From Synaphobranchus kaupii (Eukaryota; Chordata; Actinopteri; Anguilliformes; Synaphobranchidae): a stretch of 64,000 bases of DNA. The translations under genes were made by a program, and so were the position numbers. Position 1 is the stretch's first letter, and the number at the start of each line of letters is the position of its first letter. The notes beneath the pieces were generated by a model, which searched no databases, had not been told where the DNA came from, and was given only the letters and a program-made list of their open reading frames with translations. The stretch lies in assembly GCA_029718625.1 (NCBI GenBank), contig CM056381.1:50958157-51022156 (forward strand), in the 5' to 3' direction. Of the stretch, positions 12,061 through 42,619 are shown piece after piece.

Positions 12061-13095
12061 GTACCCTTACAGTTGTCTGTGGGAGTGGGCAAGTCATCGG
12101 TTCTGGAGGGCAAGAAGACCCGCTTTATACTTCAGCCCTTGTGAAGTGATGGCCAGCTCTTTTTTATTGTTTATTTTGGAAGTTTTATTTACTTCAAAGT
12201 CTCATCCTTGCCCCAGCACAATCATCTTAATTTCTGAGAGTATTCACTCACAAAATTAATTTTAGATATTTATTTACAATTGTTTCAAAATCTTCATTAA
12301 AATATCTGTTATTGCACCATGAGTGGTCACAATTATTGCATTCTTGGGATTGTAGATGAAATCTGCTAAATTTAATGGGTGGCCACTGGCTGCCATATTC
12401 TGGTAAAACTGGGTGTCTTAGCAGTGATGTGCCTCACAATCAGGTTGTTTGTTTGCTAGGTCGATAAAAGTCGTTCATATGTTCTCATTCAACTAAGGGA
12501 AATCAAAGGAATAACTGAATACATGCTGAGTCTAAATGTAGCCAGGAGTCAGATGGGGAAGAGCATATTACAAATAGCATTGCCCAGGAGAGGGTTTCAT
12601 TGGCATGGTATTCCCTCTGCACCATAGATGCTCTGCACAGGTTGATGGGATGCCTGCAGAACGTTTGCGAATTGAAATTGTGCTACAGTTGGATGTAAAT
12701 AAAACATTGCGATAAGCAGTTGTTAATGAGAGCTATGCTCAAGAGGAAAGTATGTGTGCGCATTGATTAATTGAAGCACTCTCTTGTTTCCTTGCTCGAC
12801 CATTTCTCCGAACGCAGTCGCACACCATTTAATGTCGTCACAGCAACGTTCGAACCAATTCTCGCGAGGATTTATATAGCCACACGCTCTGCCTTTCAGC
12901 AGCAGCGATGCTGTCTTTTGCGACAATGAACTGTAATGTTAGTGACAGCAAAGGGAGAAGCAGAGGGGTGTGCGTTCCCATACTGCTGCACTTGCTAATT
13001 CGTTAAATAAGGTTAGGGAAGGAACGGAACAACCTACTATCCAACAGACAGGCTGAGCATTAGCAACAAGACGTAGTACCACCTAACGCAGTAGA
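12061..13095. other. Intergenic region and 5' flank of ppp1r2
   Basis: No coding exon is recognised. The last 300 bp before the ppp1r2 start are richer in CpG (agttctcgcgagg, cgcacacgctc-type words). A weak TATA-like tttatatag at about 12868 lies 220 bp upstream of the ATG. No strong core promoter motif can be assigned. Confidence 0.4.
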
Positions 13096-32071
<18,976 letters not shown>

Positions 32072-33305
32072 AAGCCAACGAAGTCGATCGACCCTTATAA
32101 CTTTTCTACGACTATTAAAAGCCACAGAGTGCTGCTTCGGAGCTGGTGAGAGAGGACAACCGCTGCTTTCACATCCCTGCCATTTCACATCCGTTAATGA
32201 ACACTGCTACATGAAGCAATGGCAGGTGCATAGACCAACCAGCTCCTTCTTCTGCCAAGACGGCCGCTCTAATGACGACTGAAAGGATTGGAACTTAAAG
32301 GCTATTATCGGCCTAGACTTTTCCTCAGCCTATTGTAGTAGGGCTGGTCAGTTGGCTAGACTGCCTTTCACAACACCGCAAGACACAAGTGCATCTGATT
32401 TGGCTTGTTTCTGAACTGCCATACCAGGAACGAGAAGCATAATTTTCGACCCTTCAACTGATGCTTCTGACTCTTCCTGCTTTTTTTTTTTTTCTTCTTC
32501 TTTTTTTAAACCATTTCTCAATTTTTTTTATTGCTATTTTATGTTTATGGATAATATAGGCTTTCATTAATTTTCAGTGTACAAAGCAGTGCATATTTGC
32601 TTTGAGTGATCACAATTAGTTCTTTTGTTTTCCACTGGCGCTACTGATATATTAGCCCTTTAACTTTATAAAAGGGGCAGCACACATATGTAAATCCTTG
32701 AATTGTATAAACTACTGACACGTGGGACTGCGTTCTGTGTGATGTTGAAAATGCTGCTTGGTTTGTCGATCAGAATGATAGTATTGGACATGGTGTTATG
32801 ACCTATGACCAATATGAAAGGTAATTTACAATGGTGACAAAATCTGGCATTTTAATTAAAAGATGTCATTTGCTCTCCCACTTATTTATGAAGAGATTAC
32901 AAACAATGTTTTCCATTTTAAACATTCTCCATCATGTTTTTCCATGAGAAAACTAAAGATTACTCTTGAATGGTCCTATGGGATAAAGGCTTTTACATTG
33001 TATTTATTGGCATAAACATTAAGACAAGCAAATAATCAGTCATTTGAATTATTTTTCCTCCTTTGTGTGCTTTGAAAGATCTGACTGGGACATTATTTGC
33101 ATAATTAATCTGTTCTATGTGCAGTCTGTTTATGTGCAATGCATATTACAAACCCTTTTGTTGATCAAATTGTGTGGGTTTCTATTGTATGAGGTGTGTA
33201 AATAGTTTCGCACACATCAGGCTGGAAATGTTCAAAACTGTTGAGGTTGTTCAAAGGTATCTGTAGCCGAAGTACTGGCGAAATAAACCGAGCAAGTCTA
33301 CAATG
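32072..33305 (+). other. ppp1r2: 3'UTR of ppp1r2 with poly(A) signal
   Basis: It runs from the TAG at 32069-32071 to the AATAAA at 33282-33287, with a GT-rich downstream element (gtggtttgttc, about 33309). No other AATAAA hexamer was noticed before it. A polypyrimidine-T stretch at 32480-32530 lies inside the UTR. Confidence 0.6.
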
Positions 33306-34823
33306 AACGTGGTTTGTTCAACCCTGTGGCGCTGGAATTGCCTAGGCATGTGGTCATTTATTTAATATAAACTAACAGCTGTATGAAAGGCTGTCCGTAG
33401 ACTACGTCAAAAACCGAATGAATGTTGGATTTTTTTCCTGCCAATATGTAGGCTGTTTTATTACTTGTTGCAAAGTTGGGGAAATGCCCAGTGTTCCAGC
33501 AAACGTCAACCAAACGTTTGCTTCTGCACTGGGTAACTTCACTAACTTTCACACTTTTGCGGATAGTCTTCTAACAGCAATGCACTCACCTGCTGTGGCA
33601 AGCCAGTTTGACTACTTATTTAAATGAACACCTATTGTCTAATATAACTGAACAATAATAGAAAGAAATGGCTACATTGAATGAGAGATAATACGTGGGC
33701 TGCATTAATTTTTCTGTAATGTTTTACGTTTGGCTACCATGGTTTGCCATTTCCAAAGTGAGATTTTACAGAAGACTCTTCTACATAGACCTGTCACAAC
33801 ATTTTATAATTTGTGCTTCTTTGTTTAAATTACATTTAAATATTTTTAAACACACTTACTTCAGCCTTTTCCTGTTATTCACTTTCAAATCAACTTGGAA
33901 CCAGAAATACTTAAAGCTAAGACTGGACAATATTAGTCAACTTCAACGTCTGGGAGTTCGAAATGCTGCCCTGCTGCCATTCTGAATTTAACCATGTTTT
34001 AAGAAACCAATTAGGCTACTACTACCAATACCATTTACAATTTTTATATGTACTGGATTACGGAAACCTGTAGTTTGATACGTCCATGTGTGCATACGGT
34101 GGCGCTGCCACACAACGAATAGACAGTAACTGTTTGCTTGTGGTAATAGCAGAGCTAATGCGTGTGTTTATGACTTCCAAGATAATCATTTTACTGGAGC
34201 AGAAGTGCAAGAATAATGCGATATCAAAAATGGTTGTGCGTGTCGAAGCAGTACTGTGACACAAGGTGCACACTTTGTAGTATTTTGGTTTGAGCATAGA
34301 CTGTATAAAAATAGGGTTTGAGCCGGAGCAATGAGCTGGGACAGACATAGCCTACATTATACGTTACTAGACCAAATGCGGCGTCTGTGTCAGTTTGGCT
34401 ACAGGAAACTGGGAGAAGTCCGGCCTCTGGTGACTGCTCTCGTTGGCTGTTGTCTCTGGCACTCATCCGTTCCCCGTGGATTACGATAGGGAAAGTATGA
34501 GGGGTGAGAGAGTCATTCAGGCAGTAACGTCAGTCATAGCCTGCTGTGTGAAAGATTTTGCGTTGTCCCAGAGTCGTTGCAATGCCCGGACTCACTTTAC
34601 TACGGTTATCTAGCTAATTGGATTCTTTTGTTTTTTTCACTGCAATAAGATAATCGTCCATTTTAATTGCGGTCCTTTTATTTAGTCCGTTTTTGGTGTC
34701 GAGCTTCAACTAACGTCAGCTAGAATTCAAGTTGGGATATATAGCCAGCTTTTTAGCTAGCGCAAGAAGCAGCTGTTGTAATCCTTCTTGGTCGTTTAAA
34801 TCAAGAGGAAGAGGAAGAGGAAG
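33306..34823 (+). other. Intergenic region, promoter and 5'UTR of acap2
   Basis: About 1.5 kb separates the two same-strand genes. No TATA box is evident before the acap2 start. The 5'UTR immediately before the ATG is a GGAAGA repeat (34805-34823). No protein-coding exon is recognised in the open frames here. Confidence 0.45.
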
Positions 34824-34876
34824 ATGAAGGTGATGGTGGATTTCGAAGAATGCCTTAAAGACTCTCCCAGATTTCG
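34824..34876 (+). CDS. acap2: acap2 exon 1 (ArfGAP with coiled-coil, ankyrin repeat and PH domains 2)
   Basis: ACAP2 is an endosome-associated GTPase-activating protein for Arf6 with BAR, PH, ArfGAP and ankyrin domains. This exon encodes MKVMVDFEECLKDSPRF plus the first two bases of Arg, matching the start of vertebrate ACAP2 (MK-x-x-VDFEECLKDSPRFR), the first helix of the BAR domain. The donor is cg|gtaggc (phase 2), joining exon 2 at 62888 in frame. The rest of the gene lies beyond the right edge. ACAP1 and ACAP3 begin similarly, but the next exon and the ppp1r2 neighbour favour ACAP2. Confidence 0.88.
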
Positions 34877-37374
34877 GTAGGCCCCGCTAAATATGCTCCT
34901 TCTATTTCTGTCATTTTCTGGAGAACTGATTGCAGTTTTTGCAAATGATAACTACAGCTAGATTGGTCAACCACCATGGCATAGGATTAAATTTTTTCTC
35001 CCAAATGCTGTGTTATCCTCCACTTGCTACTTACGGGGGTAGCTAACTTAACTACATTCATCAGGGTGCTTTGTGAATATTTATGTAGCCTATTTACATG
35101 GTGAATGACACATAGCTAGTTAGCGTGTATGCATAACAGTTAGCACTGCAGATAATTCAGTCGAGTGTTACTGATACTGCCAAGTTGGCTAACGTGCTAG
35201 TCATGTCTTCATATTCAGGACTACTGACTGTTTAGAAGATGTATGATTGGCTATAAGCTAACTGAATGCGAAATAGTGAAATAACTCGACAACGTTAGTG
35301 CATTCGCCTCCTTAATGTGACCATTCTGGTCAACGTTACCAGTTTTCGTAAGTTAGTTTGTTTCGCCTAACGTTACAGCACATCGCTTCATAATTATAAC
35401 AAAACTGATAACCTAGCCTATTGTAGGCTACTTAATTTAATAGGCATATGCAGAATCCAGGTTTACTGAACAGAAACTGTTTATGGCAGCATGCATTATA
35501 AAAACAAAGGCTATGTCGAATAGCTCGTGTGCATAACACCTGCGGTTGTGCTTTGTGTGCGTAAGAGCATGCTCTTAGCAATGATGTGATTGTTATGCTG
35601 TGCCAATGTTTTGTGTTTCCTGGGATGCTTATGGAAAGCTGAAAGTGGAGACATTTGTATGAACAAAGGGAATATGTGTGCGCCAAAACTAGGGTTGAAA
35701 ACCTGGGGCCTTCGATAGCTGGTGAACGTACTTTTTTTTTGTTATCCTGATACTATTGAATGCCCTGGTTAAATGGTATGAGATGTGCTGTTGCAAGCAA
35801 GATGGGTAACGTTAGGCATTCACGCTCGTCGAGTCGTGTATCGACATTATTCTCAGTCGTCGCTGTTCAGTTAGTCTGGTCCTCACTGTAGTATTTTATC
35901 TTTTTTCCCCCCTTCCAAGTTAACTTAAAGGTTTTCAGCACCGACCTTCCCAAGCTGCCCCCTCCCACTGAAAAAAAACAAGCATTCCCTGCGTATTCTG
36001 TACTTCCAATATTAAGAACAGATGTTCAAGCTGGGAGCAGGAAGCGTAGAGCCAGTTATTTGAACATTTCCTTCGAAAATCGGAGTGTGTGCTGGTCAAG
36101 GTTATTCGTAATGCCGCTAGAGTCTCATACTAACAGTACCACGGCCGCCCACGGGTACTCTTGCTATGTCTACCAGTTAGCCTATGTGTTCCTTAATCAG
36201 CATACCTGAGAGAGATTACATGTTGAACTTGACTTTTTTTTTTGGAAATTCAATTTTAATTTAATGAGATGTAATATCAATTTGGCATTATCTCGATGTC
36301 CATTGCTCAATTTAATTTGTAGAATTTTTTAATACTTTGTAATCTTCCCACAGTACTCTCAGTCTGTAAAGGGAAACTCTGCTTAACCATTTCCATTCAT
36401 TGTCAGGGACAGCCACACTCATAATGTTGCTTCATGTTGTTTAGTTAACGATTAAACATAATAGTTATGTTTAATCTTGAAGTAAAGGAAAGCAGCTGGG
36501 ATGTGTTCTTCAGAGGTTTCCTGTATAAGGTCTTGCATCCTTTAAAGCGGGGGTAATGATCAATTGTGGTTAGTTTATAGCAATCTGAAATATGCGGGAA
36601 TCATGGTAGCCTGTGCAGGACGGCTGAAGTAGCTGAGCTGAAGATTTGATCTGTGAACTGACTGGGCTGTATCCTCACCTAACAGCTGATTGTGGTCTGG
36701 CGTTATTCTGTGAGGAGTGTCCTCGTGTCTTCTTTTGCTCGGTGTCAGTTGATAGTTTTTTGACGCAGGTTTCATTCCGAACCCACTCAGTTGTTCCTTC
36801 ATGCAGTCGTAAACCTGTGGCGTGGAGAAAGACATATGCTGGTCTGTAGCAGAGACGGTGCCTCACCTGCCTCTCCTGTCTCACCCTCCTCTTCCTACTC
36901 TCCCTGCCTCTCTCTCCTCCCCCTGCCTTTATTCTCTCCCTCCTCTCCTTCCTCTCCCCTACTTCTCATTTATGCTCTTTGTTTCATTTGGCAGTGCAGC
37001 ATGGAAAATAATGTGAGAACTGGTCAGAAGGAAAGCTAGCCAGTCAGCCAATGTGGAATAACAGCCTCCTTGACATCTGTTTCCATTTGCCTCAGCTCTT
37101 AGTTTCACAGCCAGAGTGGTAAAGCTGCCCCTCAACAGTGTGAGGGTATGAGATGGAGAGCCACCCATCTGCCTGTCCTCCAACTACAGTTGCATTCTCT
37201 TTCCAAACTCAAAAGATGGCCTCTTTTGTCTAAAGCTGCTGTGACAGGTGCTGGAATCAATTCTTACTGAAGTATCTCTGTGCAAGGTTGACATTCTCAC
37301 TTGGCAGCTTCTTTAACTGTAGATTTACACTGAGGAGGCAGCAATTTACAATACCAGTGCTCCAAAACCATGCA
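34877..37374. other. acap2 intron 1, first part
   Basis: The first 1 kb shares the aacgttag vocabulary of the ppp1r2 promoter side (35290, 35330, 35366, 35808). A CT-rich run is at 36870-36960. No exon is recognised. Confidence 0.4.
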
Positions 37375-37960
37375 AACACTACTAATGCTAGAATAAACCA
37401 GCTCTGCCACAGCTATTCTTACGCTGCTAATGCTGGAATAAACCAGCTCTGCCACAGCCATTCTTACGCTACTAATGCTGGAATAAACCAGCTCTGCCAC
37501 AGCCATTCTTACGCTACTAATGCTGGAATAAACCAGCTCTGCCACAGCCATTCTTACGCTGCTAATGCTACTACGCTGCTAACGCTACTAATGCTCTGCC
37601 ACAGCCATTCTTACGCTGCTAATTCTGGAATAAACCAGCTCTGCCACAGCCATTCTAACGCTGCTAATGCTGGAATAAACCATCTCTGCCACAGCCATTC
37701 TAACGCTGCTAATGCTGGAATAAACCATCTCTCCTACAGACGTGCTCACACTGCTATTGTTGGAATTAACCAGGGTCTGCTGGAATCAGCTCTCCCACAG
37801 CCATGTGAACACAGCCAATGCTGGAGTAAACCAGGGTTCCTATAGCCATACGAATGTTGCTGCTGTGGAATAAACCAGTGTTTCCCCCGAGCCATGCTAA
37901 TCCTGGAATAAACCAGAACTCCCACAGCCATGCAAACACTTAATGCTGGAATAGTCTGAC
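37375..37960 (+). repeat. 45-bp minisatellite
   Basis: The unit contains gctggaataaaccagctctg and ccacagccattcttacg. It recurs every 45 bp through the well-kept part (37384-37560), then decays to 37960. Because 45 is divisible by 3, both strands show an open frame of 15-residue repeats (NAGINQLCHSHSYAT-like on plus). This is a repeat artefact, not a gene. Confidence 0.9.
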
Positions 37961-38270
37961 ACAAATTACCTTGAGAATTACACTGTGACCTATATCACTG
38001 GTTATGATGTATCTTTTTACATGTCACATCCCATCCTCCTTGGTTTCCAGCATGATGAATGATATTGTGCATATTCTCATTATGAATGGCTTACAGCTCT
38101 CACAGAGTATTAAGTTAAAGTGAAAAGTGTGAATGAAGCATCAGACTTGGGATTTGCACGTGCAACCTAATGGTGCAGAGTTCAGGGCTTCAGCTTGCAC
38201 AGAGCATTTTTTCCACCTGGAATATTAGAGGCTCCAATTCAGTCCTGAAACTGCATCTGAAGGATGTAGG

Positions 38271-38525
38271 TGTTGTGGGAGTGTACAGGGAGAGGCTGGT
38301 GTGGGAGTGTACAGGGAGAGGCCGTTGTGGGAGTGTACAGGGAGAGGCCGTTGTGGGTGTTGTGGGAGTGTACAGGGAGAGGCCGGTGTGGGTGTTGTGG
38401 GAGTGTACAGGGAGAGGCCGGTGTGGGTGTTGTGGGAGTGTACAGGGAGAGGCCGGTGTGGGTGTTGTGGGAGTGTACAGGGAGAGGCCGGTGTGGGTGT
38501 TGTGGGAGTGTACAGGGAGACACTG
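38271..38525 (+). repeat. 35-bp minisatellite with 26-bp variants
   Basis: The unit contains gtgtacagggagaggccggt and gtgggtgttgtggga. The first units are 26 bp and the later ones 35 bp, so the array grew from a shorter form. It generates glycine/cysteine-rich and proline-rich pseudo-ORFs. Confidence 0.92.
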
Positions 38526-38999
38526 GTACAGTGCATGCTGTGCTGAGCTGGGTGCAGCACTGCAGGTCTACTGCCTTTAAAGCAGGGTCACTCAACCCCA
38601 CAGTATCAGGGGACCAGCTTTCACAGTCGCAACTGCACTGGAACTAGGGCTTTTTCAACATTAGTACTTACCCAGAAAATACAGTTCTGCTTTACTTCAT
38701 CATTTAGTTTTGTGTGGATGTTTATTTATGTAAATTTCTCCAGGACAGGCCGAATGCAGGAATTAGTAGAGTAGAGACCTTCGCCTTTGGATGACTTCCT
38801 GAAATATGAAAAGTTTTCCACAGTGGTTCTGGTTGGTCCCCTTTTTTCTAGAGAAATTCTGTTAATTCTGCTGGTGGGAACATTGCTTTTTTAAGTGGGT
38901 CAGAAGATATCCTCATTCATGTCAATTTTCATTGTGGTTTACCTTTTACACACTCAGTACATGGATTATTGGTGGACCGGTAGAGGCAGAGATTGCAGG

Positions 39000-39066
39000 A
39001 GACAAAAGCAGGTGTTGACCTGCGATCTGAACCTATTACCTTCAGGTGCAAAGCCATAGTGCTATA
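39000..39066 (-). mobile_element. Possible tRNA-SINE fragment, minus strand
   Basis: Read in reverse, gggttatagcactatggct and aaggtaataggttcagatc resemble the A-box and B-box parts of fish tRNA SINEs. Short and diverged. Confidence 0.35.
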
Positions 39067-39331
39067 ACCCTTATCCTACATTGAAGAAGGCCAATAGTCA
39101 CTGTATTCTTAAAGCAGGCTTGGTCCTTGGAGACTGCCTCTGGAAATGGGTTGAACTGTGACAGAAGCTTGAATGAGCCGGGACAAACCTGTTCCACAGG
39201 CCCCTTTTGTGATTTGAGACAGGCTCTCACAAGCTATAACCTAGCTTGCTGAGGAGCTACAGGCAAATTAATCGAAAGAATTAAGCCTTTCATAGGAACC
39301 GACCGTCTGATGAGTCTGCCGTGAAAAAGGA

Positions 39332-42300
39332 ATGGCCGCGCGTGTAGACGCAGCGACCCCTCTCTGTCCCGACCGTGCGGTGTTTTGTTCTTTTAGTAAG
39401 TGTTTGTCCGGAAGTTTTTCGTCTTCGTCTCGTCTGTCTACACCGGAATACAAGTACAGTCGACAGGCTCTGCTAGACATCTGCAGGAGCCAGCTTTACA
39501 ACACTTTGGATACTGCACAAACAGAGACAATAAAGGAGCTCGGACTACTCCGCCGGCCCGCAACCACACCAGACTCGACTGCTACTCCTCCCCCGGAAAG
39601 GAGGCGCCGCAAGCGGTGCGAGAGGAAGCAGAAGAGGGGCAAACGCGGAGGTATCCGGGCTAGGCTAGCGGCTAGACCAACTCGCCCAGCCATACCATCC
39701 ATCCTTCTGGCAAATGTACGATCCCTGGACAATAAAATGGATCACATACAACTGCTGAGATCAGCGAATCGAAACGTGAGTAACTGCTGTGTGCTTCTCT
39801 TCACTGAAACATGGCTAAATGACAACATCCCAGACTCCGCTGTGCAACTGGAGCAGCTAACATGCTATCGAGCGGACAGAGCCCTCGTAAACGGAGGCAA
39901 GACTCACGGTGGTGGGGTCTGTGTTTACATCCGTGATGCGTGGTGCCGGGATGCTGTGGTGGTATGCAAACACTGTTCACCACTGGCAGAGTTTATGATC
40001 ATAAGGTGCCGTCCTTTCTATCTGCCGAGGGAATTTACAGCGATTTTGCTAGTCGCTGTTTACATCCCTCCCACCCCCAACAACAGTGACAGGAATGCGG
40101 CACTTGGTGAACTGTATCAGGCCATCAGTGAACAACAGACAGCACACCCAGATGGATTCATCATCCTCGCTGGAGATTTTAATCATGCTGATCTCAAGAC
40201 TCTCCTTCCAAAACTTCACCAGCATGTTGATTTCCCAACAAGAGGAGATAACACTTTGGACCTGGTCTACACTACTCACAAAGGAGCATACAAGGCCTCC
40301 CCCCTCCCCCACATTGGACTCTCTGACCACACCACAGTTATGCTAATGCCAGCATACAGACCGAGAGTGAAAGTCATCAAACCGGTACGGGTGTGGCCAG
40401 AGGGGGCCTCCTCTGCTCTTCAAGACTGCTTTGACACAACCGACTGGGAAATGTTTAAGCAGGCAGCCACATACAACAACCACACGGACATTGAGGAGTA
40501 CACAGACACTGTTACTTCTTACATCAGTAAGTGCATCCATGATGTGACCCACACAAAAACCATCATCACCCGAGCTAACCGGAAGCCATGGCTGACAGGG
40601 GATGTCCATCGGCTGCTGAGGGCCAGAGACAACGCCTTCAGAGCCGGGGATAAAACTGGCCTGAGAGCAGCGAGAGCCAACCTGTCAAAACAATACACAT
40701 CCACAGAAGACCCCACCACCCCCCCCACGACCAGGCTCTGTGCCTGTCTGCTGCCAGTGTGAAGAGGACACTCTCCACTATCAACACCCGCAAGGCAACA
40801 GGTCCAGACAACATCCCTGGTCGTGTGCTGAAGGACTGCGCAGAGGAGCTTAAGGACGTCCTCACGGACATCTTTAACACTTCTCTGAGTCAGGCTGCTG
40901 TTCCATCATGTTTCAAGTCCACCACCATCATGTGCCAAAGAAACCTGCTCCATCCTGCTTCAATGACTATCGCCCTGTGGCACTGACCCCCATCATCATG
41001 AAGTGCTTTGAACGACTAGTCATGTCACACATCAAATTCATCCTCCCCCCTACCCTGGACCCCTTCCAGTTTGCATACAGGGCCAAACGGTCCACAGAGG
41101 ATGCAATTTGCTCTGCTCTCCACCCAGCCCTCACCCACCTGGACACAAAAGACTCATATGTGAGAATGCTGTTCATAGACTTCAATTCAGCATTCAACAC
41201 CATAATCCCACAACAACTCATCTGTAAACTTGACCAACTGGGACTCAACACCTCCCTTTGCAACTGGCTGCTGGACTTCCTCAGTGAGAGGCCACAAGCA
41301 GTACGAGTCGGCAACAACACCTCGAGCAGCATCACACTCAGCACAGGGGCCCCCCAAGGCTGTGTGCTCAGTCCCCTGCTCTTCACCCTGCTGACTCATG
41401 ACTGCACAACAACCTACAGCACCAATCACATGGTGAAGTTTGCGGACGACACAACTCTGGTGGGTCTCATCACCAAGGACGACGAGACCCACTACAGGAA
41501 GGAGGTCGACCTTCTAACCACGTGGTGCAGAGACAACAACCTCCTGCTGAACGTCAGCAAGACCAAGGAGATTGTTGTTGACTTCCGGAGAGGCCACACC
41601 CAACACCCCCCACTGACCATAAACGGTGCTGCTGTGGAAAGAGTGAGCAGCACCAAATTCCTGGGGGTGCACATCAGTGAGGACCTCTCCTGGACCACCA
41701 ACACAGCATCACTGGTGAAGAAAGCACTGCAGCGCCTCTACTTCCTCCGCAAACTCAAGCGAGCGAGAGCTCCTCCACCCATCATGTGCACATTCTACTG
41801 GGGCACCATTGAGAGCATCCTGACCAGCTGTATCGCTGTGTGGGGCGGGAGCTGCACTGACTACAACAGGAAAGCCCTGCAGCGCATAGTGAACACAGCT
41901 GGAAAGATCATTGGTGCCACACTCCCCTCCCTGCAAGACATTTACACCACCCGCCTCACCCGCAAAGCGACCATGATTGTGCGCGACGCCAGTCACCCCG
42001 CGCACAGTCTGTTCAGCCTCCTGCCCTCATGGAGAAGGTACCGGAGCCTCCGTGCCCGCTCCACCAGACTCACAAACAGCTTCATACACCAGGCTGTCAG
42101 GAAGCTGAACTCTCTGCCCCCCCCCCCCCAAAACAATAAACACTCTGGACTCTGAACCCCGACCTTCAGTTTGAACTGACTCTTTGCACTATTGCACTAT
42201 TACAGTACGGTACAATATATCATGCTGCTATACGGACTTTTTGCACAATACATCACTGTTTTTGCACAATATATCATCCTACTATACTGACTGTTTGCAC

Positions 42301-42619
42301 AATATATCGTGTTTTTTTGCACTACCTAACATATACATAAAACTTCTGCTGCTATCCTCTTACATATTTTTATAGGTTATATATTATATAATATATTTTA
42401 TTTTTTTAAAAACTTTTAAATAGTAGTAAATGTCTTATCTGTTGTGCACTTTATTGTTTACTTTAGTGTTAGAAAATGTCTTGTCTTGTGCATCTTATTT
42501 TATTCTGTCACCATAGGATAGTGAGAAACGTCCTCTCGATTCCTCTGTATGTCTGGTACATGTGGTTGAATTGACAATAAAAAAACCTTGAACCTTGAAC
42601 CTTGAACCTTGAACCTTGA
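39332..42619 (+). mobile_element. Rex1-like non-LTR retrotransposon, 3.3 kb, inactivated
   Basis: An apurinic-type endonuclease is readable at about 39700-40360 (LLANVRSLDNKMD, FTETWLND, GGGVCVYIR, ILAGDFNHAD, LSDHTTV). A reverse transcriptase follows ([11 protein letters not shown] at about 40790, [53 protein letters not shown] at about 41445), then the C-terminal [13 protein letters not shown] region to 42155. About 40710 marks an internal deletion between the endonuclease and RT. Frameshifts near 40725 (a C run) and 40930 break the single ORF. The 3' end is an (accttga)n tail (42586-42619) after AATAAA at about 42575. Full-length architecture with few lesions implies a fairly young copy. 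The clade name is from motif style. Confidence 0.87.

Noticed and set aside
37288..37845. 185-aa ORF with 15-residue repeats
   Set aside because: A 45-bp minisatellite is divisible by 3, so a repeat peptide is open by construction on both strands.
38170..38647. Gly/Cys-rich plus and Pro/His-rich minus ORFs
   Set aside because: A 26/35-bp minisatellite; not coding.
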